Below are positions 10,094-21,700 of a stretch of DNA of 64,000 nt, piece by piece (position 1 is the first letter of the stretch; each line of letters opens with the position of its first letter). The notes beneath the pieces were generated by a model. That model searched no databases. It saw nothing but the letters and a program-made list of their open reading frames with translations, and was not told the origin of the DNA. The position numbers and the translations under genes are program-made. This DNA comes from DASYQD01 sp963846495 (lineage in GTDB: Bacteria > Acidobacteriota > Thermoanaerobaculia > Multivoradales > JAIOJS01), in contig CAWJWP010000029.1 of the NCBI GenBank assembly GCA_963846495.1, forward strand, positions 372,001-436,000, in the 5' to 3' direction.

Positions 10094-11245
10094 CTCGGCG
10101 ATCGACCAGGTCACCGACCACTCGCCGCATGGCGTCACGGCGGAGGCAGGGACGACCTCGACCTCGAGCGTGCCTTCGTCGTCCTGGCCGCACACCATCC
10201 GCATCGGCAGGTCGAGGGTGTTGCTGCCGCCGGCTGCGGCGCTCACGCACCGGTTGCGCGAGCGGCTGCACGGCGCCCCTGCGTCCGACCAGCAGGCGCA
10301 CAGCGCCGCCGCGGCGTCAGGTGGTGCGGTGAGCGTGAGGCGCGCCCGCAGCGGCCGATCGCGGCGATCGTCGAAGCAGAAGCGGCCATCGGCCTCGCGC
10401 GCGGCGAGCGCGAAGTGGTCGCGATCGGCGGAGTTGGTGAAGCTCCCGTTGGTCCGGGCGGCGCGCGTCTCAGGATAGGAGGCCAGCACGGGAACGCGCG
10501 AGTCCCAAGCGTCGGGGAGGTCGGCGCCGAGATCTGCGGGGCAAGCAGCAGCCGCGCTTTCCGGATTCTGCTCGCCGACACTCCCACCCTCGGCGCCGCC
10601 GTCACCGGCAGCGGCGGCCAGCGGCGCGCACTCGAGACCGCCTGCGGCATCGAAGCCGGCGAGATAGCTGCCGGCGGGGCAGCGGCGGCCGGCGAGCGCG
10701 AGCGCACCTGAGGATCCCGGCGGGCCCGGTTCACCGGCGGGGCCTCGCGGACCGACGGGTCCCATCGGGCCGGCGACCCCCGACGCACCAGCTACACCCG
10801 CCGGCCCTTGCGGACCGGTCGGTCCGACGGGACCAGGCGCCGCCTGGCGCTCCTCGGGCTCGGCCCGCTGTGGCCGTTCGCCAGCGTTGGGATCGGGAAT
10901 GTCAGGCAGCGTGACGTGGAAGACGTCGTACTCGGGCAGCCCCGAGCCGCGGGCGACGATGAGCAGATAGGAGCCGGCGGGGAAGCGGTCGGGGAGGACT
11001 GCCACGGCTTGCCCTGCGTCGTGGCTGATCACCTCGAGGTCGTCGACGCCGAGCGTCAGTCGCGGCGGCGCCTCGCCGAAGTCGAGGCCGGTGACGATGA
11101 GGGTCTGCGCCGCGCGGTCGGCATGGGCGCTGATCACCACCAGCTGCGAGGGCGCCGCGTCCTGGGCGCGCAGCGCCGGCGCGAGCGTGGCGAGCGCGAG
11201 CACCGCGGCGAAGCGAAGAACGTGCGTCGACCGATTGCTGCCCAT
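10091..11245 (-). CDS. Secreted collagen-like repeat protein
   Basis: About 384 residues. A signal peptide (VLRFAAVLALATLAPALRAQ) is followed by an IPT/TIG-like beta domain (residues ~30-115, LIVTGLDFGEAPPRLTLG), then an uninterrupted collagen-like stretch of Gly-X-Y triplets (GPVGPTGPQGPAG through GEPGPPG, about 20 triplets). A Cys-containing globular C-terminus follows. Bacterial collagen-like proteins form trimeric surface or secreted rods; substrate and partner are unknown. Two start codons are possible. The ATG at 11,245 is preceded by GGAGGGG at ideal spacing, while the ATG at 11,257 lies before that ribosome-binding site, so I chose 11,245. It is divergent from recO. Confidence 0.8.
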   Translation of the reverse strand: MGSNRSTHVLRFAAVLALATLAPALRAQDAAPSQLVVISAHADRAAQTLIVTGLDFGEAPPRLTLGVDDLEVISHDAGQAVAVLPDRFPAGSYLLIVARGSGLPEYDVFHVTLPDIPDPNAGERPQRAEPEERQAAPGPVGPTGPQGPAGVAGASGVAGPMGPVGPRGPAGEPGPPGSSGALALAGRRCPAGSYLAGFDAAGGLECAPLAAAAGDGGAEGGSVGEQNPESAAAACPADLGADLPDAWDSRVPVLASYPETRAARTNGSFTNSADRDHFALAAREADGRFCFDDRRDRPLRARLTLTAPPDAAAALCACWSDAGAPCSRSRNRCVSAAAGGSNTLDLPMRMVCGQDDEGTLEVEVVPASAVTPCGEWSVTWSIAE

Positions 11246-11414
11246 CGCCCCCTCCATGCCTGAGCCGGCTTGCCGCTGGTGGATACGGATGCGACCCCCG
11301 AAGCGTCGCGACCCGCGGCGCAGGAATGTACCACTGCGCGCCAGCTGATCGCAAGGAAACTGCTGATTTCGCGAGAGTTATTCCGCGCCGCAGAGGCCGT
11401 GAGGGCGCGTGCGC

Positions 11415-11420
11415 TACCAT
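11415..11420 (+). promoter_or_regulatory. Possible -10 element TACCAT before recO
   Basis: TACCAT lies 13 bases before the recO ATG. No Shine-Dalgarno-like sequence lies between them; the spacer is CGCC/GCC-rich. No clear -35 box is visible. It fits the short-leader pattern seen at other genes in this window but is the weakest example. Confidence 0.3.
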
Positions 11421-11433
11421 CGCCGGCGCCCCC

Positions 11434-12193
11434 ATGGCGATGCGCCTGCTCGACGACGAGGCCCTGCTGCTCGAGGTCTCGGACCTGCAGGAGGGGGACC
11501 GCATCGTTTCCTTCCTGACGCGGCACCACGGCAGGAAGCGCGGGGCCGCCCGCGGCGCGCGCCGCCGCTACAGCCGCTTCGCCGGCCAGCTGCAGCCGCT
11601 CGCCAAGGTCCACATCAACTGGTTCGAGCGCGAAGACCGCGACCTGGTGCGCGTGCGCGCCGTCGAGATGCTGCGGCCGCCGCACCGCCTCGCCGCCGAC
11701 CTCGAAGGCATCCTGCTCGGCTGCTACCTCGCCGAGCACGCCCTCGTCTTCGCACCCGAGAACGAGGGCAACGAGTTGCTCTTCCGGCTGCTCGACAGCA
11801 CCGTCGAGGCGCTGATCGCCGGCGTCGACCGCGGGCTCGCGGCGCGCTACTTCGAGCAATGGGTGCTGCGCCTCGCCGGCGTCTTCCCGCCGCCGCGCGA
11901 ATGCCCGCACTGCGGCGGCAGCCTCGCCGACGGCGCGCTGCTGCCGCGCGGCGGCGATGCGCTGCTCTGCCGCCGCTGCGCCGGCTCGGCGGCCGGCGTG
12001 TCCCTCGACGCCGCGACGATCGAGTTCCTGCTGCGCGTCCACCGCGAGGCGCTCACCGGCGGTGGCGACCGCGGCCCCCGACGAGGCCGTGCTCGCCCGC
12101 GTCGAGCAAGTCTGCGGCGAGGTCCGCCGGGGGTTCCTGCAGGCCGAGCTGCGCAGCTACGTGATGATGCAGAAACTGCTCGCGTCGAGCTGA
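11434..12193 (+). CDS. recO: DNA repair protein RecO (one frameshift)
   Basis: About 252 residues across one frame change near 12,075. The N-terminal OB-fold part reads MAMRLLDDEALLLEVSDLQEGD, then the RecO pattern of a basic KRGAARGARR loop and FAGQLQPLAKV. The C-terminal helical domain holds a zinc finger, CPHCGG...CRRC. RecO loads RecA onto SSB-coated DNA with RecR in recombinational repair. The shift lies in a run (GGCGGTGGCGACCGCGGCCCCC) just after HREALTGGG. Beyond it the family C-terminus continues (VEQVCGEVRRGFLQAELRSYVMMQKLLASS) to a TGA at 12,191-12,193. A consensus error is the likelier explanation because both halves are well conserved. Confidence 0.85.
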
Positions 12194-12260
12194 TCGCGCC
12201 ATCGAGAGCCGCGGTGTCGGCGATCGCGCCGACGCTCGGGAGCCCCAGCAGGCGAGCCAC

Positions 12261-12266
12261 TACAAT
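12261..12266 (+). promoter_or_regulatory. -10-like TACAAT, 11 bases before an ATG
   Basis: TACAAT is followed by CCCGCCCCCTG and the ATG at 12,278. The gap is too short for a ribosome-binding site plus leader, so a transcript from this element would start close to the start codon. Confidence 0.45.
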
Positions 12267-12277
12267 CCCGCCCCCTG

Positions 12278-13382
12278 ATGCAGCGCTGCACGAAGATCCC
12301 GCCGCCTCGGACCGGGTACCCACCGTCAGCCCCCGTACCCGCTCCACCACGTCTGGTGTTTCGTCGCCATTCTCGGGACCCTGCTCGTGGGTTGTCGCGA
12401 GCCGCAGGGCGGGGCGGCACCGACAGCTTCCGCCCCGCCAGCAACGGCACCGCCGGCGCACAGCGCAGTGGAGGCGGCTGCCGCCCCTCCCGCTCCTGCT
12501 CAGGGAGCCGCGGAGGTTGGCGCCTTCGATCGGCCTGCCGTCCGGGTGCTGCGATCGCGGGCGCGCCTGCTCGCAGCGGGCGGTCCGGCCGGCTCCGGTG
12601 GGGAGGAGGTTCGTTTCAACTGCGCGAACGGTCTGGCGGTGCTGGCGGACGGCACCATCGTCGTCACCGACACCGGCAACTACCGCCTCTGGCGAATCGG
12701 CCGCGACGGGCGGGTGGACCCCTTCGCTGGTTCCGGCTCCGCAGGGAACCTGAATGCTCCGCGGGCGCTCGACGCGACGTTCGCCAGCCCGACACCCCTC
12801 GTTGTGCGGCCCGACGGCGGCCTGCTCGTCGGCGACGCGCTCGGCGTCCGCGAGATCGACCCGAACGGGGCGGTGCGCACCCTGGTGGAGCTTCCTGTCG
12901 GCGGGGTGGCGGTGACCGGGCTGGCAGTCTCCCCAGAGGGGGAGCTCTACCTCTGCGACAAGCTGGCCCTCTACCGCTTCAGCAGTGGTGGAACGCTCGA
13001 GCGGCTGGCGCCGGTCCACGGCGTGGGCTGCGCCCTCGCCTGGCATCCCGACCTCGGCCAGCTGGTCGTCGTCGAGGGCGAGAGGATCCATTTCGTCGAC
13101 CGGCGAGGGACGGCGGTGCGCAGCGAGCCGTCCGACCCTGGCGACGTCGTCAGCGACCTGGTCGGCGGCGCCGCCGTCGACGGCTCCGGCCGACTCGTGC
13201 TGGCCGACTCGTACAACGGGCTGGTGCGCCGCGAGGCCGACGGCTCCTGGACGCAGCTGTTCGGCGGGGCAGGGGTGGCCGCGGTGGCGATCCTGCCCGA
13301 TGGCTCGTTCGTCGTCGGCGACCTCGACGGTGTCCACCTGGTCGAGGTCCCCGACGATGGCCGACGGCGGCCGATGCGTTAG
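12278..13382 (+). CDS. NHL/SMP-30-type beta-propeller lipoprotein
   Basis: From 12,387 one open frame encodes about 331 residues. Just upstream in that frame is a hydrophobic segment ending in a lipobox (FVAILGTLLVGC), but that frame has no start codon before a TGA at 12,276. The ATG at 12,278 in another frame, preceded by TACAAT, is the likely true start, with one base error between. After an Ala/Pro-rich linker come about six propeller repeats of NHL type (GLAVLADGTIVVTDTGNYRLWRI, LVVRPDGGLLVGD, GLAVSPEGELYLCD, AAVDGSGRLVLADSYNGLVRR). It probably sits on the periplasmic face as a ligand-binding or sensory lipoprotein. Exact role is unknown. It lies 39 bases before glyQ. Confidence 0.7.
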
Positions 13383-13421
13383 GCTCCACCCCTTCTAGCG
13401 GCCGAAGCGCCGACGGGAAAC

Positions 13422-14397
<976 letters not shown>

Positions 14398-14405
<8 letters not shown>

Positions 14406-16545
14406 GACGCTCACCGTCGACGCGCCGCAGGCCGCGCCTCGCGACGCCGCCGGGCGCGGCGAGTTCCTCCTCGAGGTGCGCTGCGAGGAGATCCCGGCCC
14501 GCATGCTCGAGGCGGCGATCAAGGAGCTGACGCAGCGCACGTTCGAGGACTTGATGGGCCGCGGCGTCGGCCCACGCGAAGTCGAGACCGGGTTCACGCC
14601 GCGCCGGCTCGTGCTGGTGTTGAAGGGCTTGCCGGAGAAAGCCGACGACGTCGTCGAGACGGTCACCGGTCCGCCCGCCTCGGCGGCCTTCGCCGCCGAC
14701 GGCACGCCGACGAAGGCCGCGCTCGGCTTCGCGCAGCGCCTCGGCGTCGCGCCCGAGCAGCTCGAACGAGTGCGCACCGAGAAGGGCGAGTACGTCGCGG
14801 CGCGACGGCACACGCCGGGACGGCCGACGATCGAGATCCTCGCCGAGGTGGTGAGCAAGGTGCTGCTCGGCATCGGCTGGGCGAAGACGATGAAGTGGGG
14901 GAGCGGCGTCGGCCCGTGGGTGCGCCCGGTACACGGCGTCGTCGCCCTCTTCGATGGCGAGGTGGTACCGATCGAGCTCTTCGGCGTGCGCGCCGGCCGC
15001 GCAACGGTGGGCCACCCGACGCTCTCGCCGGCGAGCTTCGAGGTCCAGGACAGCGCCGACTACCGCCGCCAGCTCGCCGAGCGCGGCATCGAGGTGCGCT
15101 TCGACGCCCGCTGCCGCCGTCTCGCCGAGGAGATGGGCGCCCGCGCCGCGGCAGCCGGCGGCCAGCTCGTCGACGACCCGGGCCTGCTCGCGAAGCTCGG
15201 CGCCATCTGCGAGATCCCCGGCGTCATGGAGGGCGCCTTCGACACGGCGCTCCTCGAGCTGCCGCGCGAGGTGCTCGGCACCAGCCTGCGCGACCACCAG
15301 AGCGCCTTCACCGTCGAGAAGGACGGCGCGATGCTGCCGCTCTTCCTCACCGTCATGGACCGGCCCGACGACCCCATCGGCCGCGTGCGCGCCGGCAACG
15401 AGTGGGTGGTGGCGGCGCGCCTCGCCGACGCGCGCTTCTTCTGGGAGGAGGACCGCAAGGTGCCGCTTGCCGAGCGCGTCGAGCGGCTGGCGCATCTCAC
15501 CTTCCACGAGAAGCTGGGCAGTTACCGAGACAAGGCGGAGCGGCTGGCGGCGCTCGCGCGCGCGGTGTGCGGTGCACTCGGCTGGAGCGACGACGACACC
15601 GCGGCCGAGGAAGCGGCGCGGCTGCTCAAGGCAGACCTCACGACCGAGATGGTCAAGGAGTTCACCTCGCTGCAAGGGATCATGGGCGGCATCTACGCCC
15701 GCGAGCAGGGGCACTCCGAAGCGGTGTGGCAGGCGATCTACGACCAGTACATGCCGGCCTCGGTCGAGGATCGGCTGCCGCGCGGCCACGCCGGCATCGC
15801 CTGCGGCCTCGCCGACCGCCTCGACACGCTGGTCGGCATGTTCGGCCTCGGCCTCGTCCCCACCGGCACCAAGGATCCTTTCGGCCTCCGCCGCGCCGCG
15901 CAGGGCGTGCTGCGCATCGTCCTCGAGACCGAGCTGCCGCTCGCGCTCGATCCGCTGGTGCGCGAGGCCGCCGCGCTATACGGCGGCCGCATCAAGCGCA
16001 GCGCCGACGAGATCCTCGCCGACCTGCGGCCGTTTCTCGGCGATCGCGTGCGCCATCTCCTCGGGCGCCAAGGGCTCGCTTACGACGAGATCGAGGCATC
16101 GCTCGGCGGCACCGACGAAGGGGAGCGCACGCTGCCCGACGTCGCCGCCCGCGCCCGCGCGCTCCACGACGTGCGCGGCGAGCAGGCCTTCCTCTCCGTC
16201 GTCCTCGCCGCCAAGCGCATCGCCAACATCACCAAGGGTCAGCCCGAGCACGCGCTCGACCCGGCGCGCCTGCTGGAGCCCGCCGAGCGCGCCCTCGCCG
16301 AGGCGCACGAGCGGCTCGCCGCCGACATCGAAGCGGCGGTCGCGCGCCGCGACTACGCCGCCGCGCTGCGCTCGATCGCCTCGCTCGCCGACACGCTCGA
16401 GCAGTTCTTCGTCGACGTGATGGTGATGGCCGACGATCCGCAAGTGCGCAGCAACCGCCTCGCCCTCCTGCAGTCGATCGGCCGCACCCTCTCGCGCGTG
16501 GCGCGGCTCACCGAGATGGTGGTGGAGAAGGCGGAGTACCGGTAG
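14398..16545 (+). CDS. glyS: Glycine--tRNA ligase beta subunit
   Basis: 715 residues, usual GlyS length, in one intact frame. Signatures: FLLEVRCEEIPARML near the start, RFFWEEDR, HEKLGSYRDKAERL, QGIMGGIYAREQGHSEAVWQAI, GTKDPFGLRRAAQG, and a C-terminal anticodon-binding helical domain ending in MVMADDPQVRSNRLALLQ. It binds tRNA-Gly and forms the tetrameric enzyme with GlyQ. The ATG at 14,398 lies inside the end of glyQ. An N-terminal 15-residue Ala-rich extension precedes the conserved start. The gene is convergent with the esterase gene, with only a 14-base palindrome around the boundary. Confidence 0.97.
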
Positions 16546-16550
16546 CGTCG

Positions 16551-16564
16551 TTTCAGCGCTGAAA
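16551..16564. terminator. Perfect 14-base palindrome between convergent genes
   Basis: TTTCAGCGCTGAAA lies directly after the glyS stop and contains the stop codon of the opposite gene. A hairpin here could end transcription from both sides, but there is no T-run, so this is tentative. Confidence 0.35.
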
Positions 16565-17488
16565 GCGCGAGACGAATTTCCAGATCTCCTCGTTGGCGTC
16601 GATGACCATCGTGTCCTGACCGAGGAGGCGCGCGCGGTTCGACGGGTGCCCCGGCCAGACGTGGCCGGCGCCGGTGAGCTGCCAGAGCGCGACCTCCGAG
16701 CCGGCGGCGCAGCCGCGCCAGGTGAGCAGCTTCGCGGTGTCGCCGTTCTCGGCACGTCGCTCGTCGACGACCACGGGTCCGCTCGCACAGCCGTCGGCCG
16801 TCGCCCACTTCGCCATCATCTCGTCGACGTCGGGGTGCAACACGCGGTTGCCGACCAGGCGCGGACCGAGCCCGCCGCTGTAGAGCGCGCGCGGGTCGTC
16901 GAGGCTGTGGACGTGCAGCACCGGCACCGGTCGCGACGGCGCGAACCGTTGATAGACGAGGCCGCCGGCGACCGGCGCGATGGCGGCGATCTTGTCGGGC
17001 ACTTCGGCGGCGAGGCGGTGCGCCATCATGCCGCCGTTGGACATGCCGGTGGCGTAGACGCGGTGGCGTTCGACGCGCACGCGCGTAGCCAGGTCGTCGA
17101 CCACGGCGAGCGCGAAGCCGACATCGTCGACCCCGTTCCAGAGCGCAGGACCACAGCAGGCGCCGGCGTTCCAGGTGAGCGCGCGGCCGCGGCCGGTGCC
17201 GTCCGGGTAGACGACGAAGAAGCCTTCGCGGTCGGCGAGCTCGTCGGTCTGCGCGAAGCGCTGGTGCATGGCGGCGTTGCCCATGCCGCCGTGGAAGCTG
17301 AGCAGCACCGGCAGCGCACGGCCCGACGCCACGGCCGGCGGCACGTGGACGAGGTAGGCCCGCTGCAGCCCGTCGTGGCGCAACGCGAGCTGATGATCGC
17401 CGGGCCGCAGCGCGCTTCGCGGCGCCGCGCTCGAGACGCCGCACGCCGCGATCAGCACCGTCAGCAACGCCCAGGCGCGATGGCTCAT
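16553..17488 (-). CDS. Secreted esterase of the LpqC/poly(3-hydroxybutyrate) depolymerase family
   Basis: About 311 residues. A lipoprotein-like signal peptide (WALLTVLIAACGVSSA, possible lipobox LIAAC) precedes an alpha/beta-hydrolase core: LSFHGGMGNAAMH (oxyanion region), VVYPDGTGR, the nucleophile elbow in YATGMSNGGMMAHRLA, the acid in HVHSLDDPR, and the C-terminal histidine in GAGHVWPGH. This set is typical of LpqC/PHB depolymerase or feruloyl-esterase-like enzymes; the substrate cannot be told. I chose the ATG at 17,488 because it starts directly before the signal peptide. It is divergent from ppk2, 109 bases away. Confidence 0.85.
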   Translation of the reverse strand: MSHRAWALLTVLIAACGVSSAAPRSALRPGDHQLALRHDGLQRAYLVHVPPAVASGRALPVLLSFHGGMGNAAMHQRFAQTDELADREGFFVVYPDGTGRGRALTWNAGACCGPALWNGVDDVGFALAVVDDLATRVRVERHRVYATGMSNGGMMAHRLAAEVPDKIAAIAPVAGGLVYQRFAPSRPVPVLHVHSLDDPRALYSGGLGPRLVGNRVLHPDVDEMMAKWATADGCASGPVVVDERRAENGDTAKLLTWRGCAAGSEVALWQLTGAGHVWPGHPSNRARLLGQDTMVIDANEEIWKFVSRFQR

Positions 17489-17583
17489 CTCGGGCCTCCG
17501 TGCGCCGCGGCGATCGAGCGGTCGCCGCGGCCGCGTCGACCCAACAGACGCTGAAACCCGCGGCGCGGTTACCGCTTGCGCCG

Positions 17584-17589
17584 TATCAT
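17584..17589 (+). promoter_or_regulatory. -10-like TATCAT, 8 bases before the ppk2 ATG
   Basis: TATCAT is followed by CCCGGCCC and the ATG at 17,598. Transcription beginning 7-8 bases downstream would give an mRNA starting at the start codon. No Shine-Dalgarno sequence is present. Confidence 0.5.
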
Positions 17590-17597
17590 CCCGGCCC

Positions 17598-18423
17598 ATG
17601 CCGAACTCCTACGCAAAGCTCGTCGACCAGTTGCGCCTCGCGCCCGGCAAGCCCGTCCGCCTCGATCGCCGCGACCCCGGCGACACGCTCGGGACTTCCC
17701 GGCAAGCAGCAGGCGCAGCAGGCGCTGACGAAGAACGTCGAGCGCATCGCGGAGCTGCAGGAACGCCTCTGGGCCGAGCACCGCCGCGCGCTGCTCGTCG
17801 TCTTCCAGGCGCTCGACGCCGGCGGCAAGGACGGCACCACGCGCTCCGTGTTCAGCGGCGTCAACCCGCAAGGCTGCAGGGTCACCTCGTTCAAGGCGCC
17901 GACCCCCGCCGAGCTCGACCACGACTACCTCTGGCGCATCCACCAGCACGTTCCCGCACGCGGCGAGATCGGCGTCTTCAACCGCAGCCACTACGAGGAC
18001 GTCATCGTCGTGCGCGTCGACGAGCTGGTGCCGAAGTCGGTGTGGTCGCGCCGCTACGCGCAGATCAACGAGTTCGAGCGCTTCCTGGTCGACAACGGCA
18101 CCGAGATCGTCAAGGTCTTCCTCCACATCAGCCGCGAAGAGCAGGCCGACCGCCTGCGCGAGCGGGTCGAGAAGCCCGAGAAACGCTGGAAGTTCTCGCC
18201 CGACGACCTGAAGAAACGCGCGCAGTGGGACGACTACCAGGCCGCGTATGAAGAGGCGCTGCGCCGCTGCACCACCGAGCATGCGCCCTGGTACGTCGTG
18301 CCCGGCGACCGCAACTGGGTGAGGAACCTCGCCGTCTCGACGATCGTGCTGGCAAAGCTCGAAGAGATGGACCCGCAGTTCCCGCAGCCGAAGTGGGACC
18401 CGGCCAAGATCGTCATCGAGTAG
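17598..18423 (+). CDS. ppk2: Polyphosphate kinase 2 family protein (one frameshift)
   Basis: About 275 residues read across one frame change near 17,690. The family P-loop appears as FQALDAGGKDGTTR, followed by FKAPTPAELDHDYLWRIHQ, GEIGVFNRSHYEDVIVVRVDEL, FLHISREEQADRLRER and WYVVPGDRNWVRNLAV. PPK2 enzymes move phosphate between polyphosphate and nucleoside mono- or diphosphates in the cytoplasm. The short one-domain form and the SHYEDV motif are as expected, but the subclass (I, II or III) is not decided here. The shift sits in the segment DPGDTLG/LPGKQQAQQAL and is probably a single missing or extra base. It is the last gene before the odd polypurine tract. Confidence 0.9.
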
Positions 18424-18436
18424 CGGCGGGCACGGC

Positions 18437-18740
18437 AGGGTAGAGGTGTGATGGGTGGAGGAAAAAGTTGTTGTGTGATGGTGAAGAGTGGGTGGGGGTG
18501 GGAGGAGGTGAAGAAGAGTAAAGGAAGAGGTATGTTAGATAAAGAGGAGAGAGATTAAGCTATGGAGGAGCTGTGAGTGGTAGAACGCTAAGGTTAAGGG
18601 TGTGAGGAGAAAGTTGGCTGCTTGGGTTGCAGAGGAGAGAGAAGAAGGGTGGCTAGTGGAAGAGAGGGAAGTAGTAAGATGAGAGGTGGAGAGAATAGAA
18701 GGTGAAGACAGCAGGGAAGAGCGCAAAGGCTAAAGACCAG
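18437..18740. other. Polypurine tract, almost without cytosine
   Basis: On the plus strand this stretch is nearly all A, G and some T. No C occurs from 18,437 to 18,559, and only about eight occur up to 18,700, inside a very GC-rich window. The open frames it gives on the other strand are Ser/Leu-rich low-complexity translations and do not look like proteins. It marks the left edge of the accessory region and could be a true low-complexity insertion or a low-quality read segment. The possible start codon of the next gene lies inside its right end. Confidence 0.85.
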
Positions 18741-21700
18741 GATCTTGTTCTGGACGTGGTTGAGGAAGCTGCCGCGAGAGCGGCGAGCGCGGCTTCGAGG
18801 GGCTCGTTGCCGCGCTTCTGACACGCTTTACGGCTACGTTTGGCGCGTCGCCTCAACGGGGACCCAACAAGGGCGGGACGCGGGTTCTTACGCGCTCGGG
18901 GACGTCGTGCGGATGGTCGAGTGCAAGCGCTACTCCGCAGGCAAGTCCCTCGACGAGGCGGACTTGGTTTATAAGCTGGTTACCGCGACGCCGAGTGGGA
19001 CATGGTGTCGACGCCTGGGTCCTTGCCGCTACGTGCCGCAAGCGACAGGTCCAGAAGGCGCTGACAGCGAGGGACGCGATCGGGGGGTGTTTGTCGAATT
19101 CCTCGACGCCGACCAAGGGAGATGCTTGGGAACCTCCTGACTCTGGTTGTGGAGGAACGCGAGGCGCTAGCAATGAGCGACTCTACCGTGGCGACGGCCA
19201 GGGAGAGGTGCGACGGGCGCTCGAGCGTCTCGCGACGCGAAGTGATTTTGGTGAAGCGCGCGCTCGGCTCGAGCGAGCTTCGATCGGGCGTTCTTGGGGT
19301 ACGACGGCATCGCAGCGACGCTGCGCGAGGGCTTTAGTGTCGCAACGATGGATGGAACGCGAGCGCGCGTTCTTCGGGCAGGACGTCTTGCAGGGCGCTG
19401 CCTCCGCGCTTGTCGTGCGCGGCCGCGATTTCACACCCCCCTGGATGCGTGGTGGCAGGCGTGGTCGCAGAGACCGAGAGTTGCAGTGGTGCATGGTCGG
19501 GAGGGGAGCGGCAAGACGTGGCTAGTCGCGTCATGGGTGGCGGACGTCTGCTGCGTGGCGTCAACTCACCGCCGATCGTCGTCTGGTGCGGCTGGGGGCG
19601 GTTTAGAGACGTCGGTCTCGCTACGCTGCTTGCGGATCTGCTGGCGGAGCGGACGAGGGCATACGGCGGACCGGCCCGAGAGGCGCGTGCGGGGGTGGGA
19701 GCGGCCGGAGGGGGAGGGCGCCCGCGATGCTGCTGGTGCTGGATGGGCTCAATGAACAGGACGCTGCGGTCTGGCCGGCGTGGTTTTCGAGCGCCTTGGA
19801 CTCAGTGCGGCGCGACCTGCCAGGCGTTGGCATCGTTGTGACTACGCGAACGGCGAAGAAGGAGGACACGTTAGGTGGCTTCACAAGGTCGGGGCAGCGC
19901 CGCGGAGGTGGTAGTGGGCGGTGCACCAGAGGTTGCGGCTCCGGCTGGGCTAGCCTCGCCACAATGATCGAGATTGAGGACTTCGACGACGAGGAAGCTG
20001 TCAGACGCCTTGCGACGAGCGGGCGGGGGGGCTGGGAGCAGAACCGAAGATGCGGCGGTTCATGCGACGGCCAAGTACTTTGCGCGCGCGCTTCGGCACG
20101 CTTGCAGCTACAGGAGGCTGAAGAGCGACGGTAGAGCTGCTGTTGTGGGAGGAAATGAAAGAGCGCCAGCGTGAGCATACGGGGGCGCGGTTAGCGACGA
20201 GGCGTTCCAGGCGATGCTAGCGGGCCTCGCGACGCGACACGGGGCCATGACGGCGCTGCCGCACGTGTAGCACGCAGACGTTGAGCGGGAGCTTGGCTAG
20301 ACGGTAGCGAACGTGCGGCTCGCAGTTCAGGAACTAGCGACGGCCGAAATCTTCGTCGATGTCCCAGGCGCACCAGGGCGCATGCAACTACATGGTGAGC
20401 GCGTGCCGCACGCCTGGCGCTTTTTCTCATCCAGCAGGTGTGCGGAGCAACTGAAAGTGGCAGCTCGGTGGAGGAACTGGTAGAGCGATCTGTCGAGGAG
20501 ATGGGCGACAGCGACTTCGTCGCGCAGGTGCTGTCGTTCGCCGTGTGCATTGCGCTCGTTTCCTCCGGAGCATCGGCACCGCCCGAGGACACCACAGTCG
20601 CCCTGCTGGCAGCTCTCTGTCGGCTCAGAAACGCCAGCGAGGCATGGGTAGACGCTCGGCTATGGGCATTCTTCCCGCGGGCCCCGCAAGTTTTCAGACG
20701 ACTGGCGGAGGAGCATTGGGCTGGAAACCTTGAGGATGACGCTGTTCGAAGCCGGATCGAGTATTGCTTCGCGGAGATTGGCGAGAACTGGGCTGATCAT
20801 GCCGAGCTTGTGAAAATGTGCGAGCGCTGGCTGGGGTTCGTGCATCCAGAAGGGCTCCATTCTCGGGTGCCAAGCGATCCCGAAATCTGTGCCCGCATCG
20901 ATGCGGTCAGGGCAGACCCGTCTGACGCCTGGGTGATCACGGAAGTCGGTGACTACGCGCGCTTGCGGCTGGCTCAGCTGGGCTTGTCGTGGCTTCGCAT
21001 TCGCGGAGCGCAGCCTACGGCCGCGCGGTCGTGAGCTGGGCAGTGAGTCAGAGAACGATGGATGAGCTCGCGTATTACCAGGAGGCTCAATGGCTCTCGC
21101 GGATGGGCAACGAGCGGCTCCGGCAGGCCCTAGTGGATGGTGCAGCGCAGGTGGAGATCAGATCCTGGCCGCATTCCCGCTCGACCGCTGCATTTCTGTA
21201 CCGCATCGAGGGTTCGGTGAACGCTATTCGGCGCGCCCAAGATCTGGATCCCAGAGATTGGTCGGAGAGGACGAGAGCGCAGGATGACGACCTGTTGGGC
21301 GGCATGGATCGAGGCAGCGGACCTGCGGTATCAAGCCCTCGATCGGGCGTCGAGGTGGGCTTTACCAAAGCGGAGCTGGCGCTCGGTGGGCTGAACCCGG
21401 CAGAGGTCTTTCGTGGTTTAGAGCGGACGAGTCAGAGCGGCTGGTTGGAGCGGATCGACCCGGTTCTGTGTCGAGTTGCGCCCGCAAAGCTGGCGGGCTT
21501 CTATCGGGCCGCGCCCGCTCATGGATTCGCGGCGTTGTGGCGGATCCGGAGCGCGGCACCCATGATCTGGACAGCGTCTTCTTGCTACTGGAGCCATCCG
21601 ATCGGCGAAACGTGACAGCGCTCGCACGACGGCTCTGGGAGGGACAACCGTCGCGGAGCGAAGAGCACACCGAGGACGGTGCGGTCGGTATTGCGCTGGC

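Noticed and set aside
10660..10850. Repetitive GGxCCxGxx sequence as a tandem or CRISPR-like repeat
   Set aside because: It encodes the Gly-X-Y triplets of the collagen-like protein; no spacers or repeat units of CRISPR type.
18535..18856. Ser/Leu-rich ORFs on the minus strand of the polypurine tract
   Set aside because: They are the translation of simple pyrimidine-rich sequence, with no ribosome-binding site and no protein-like composition.
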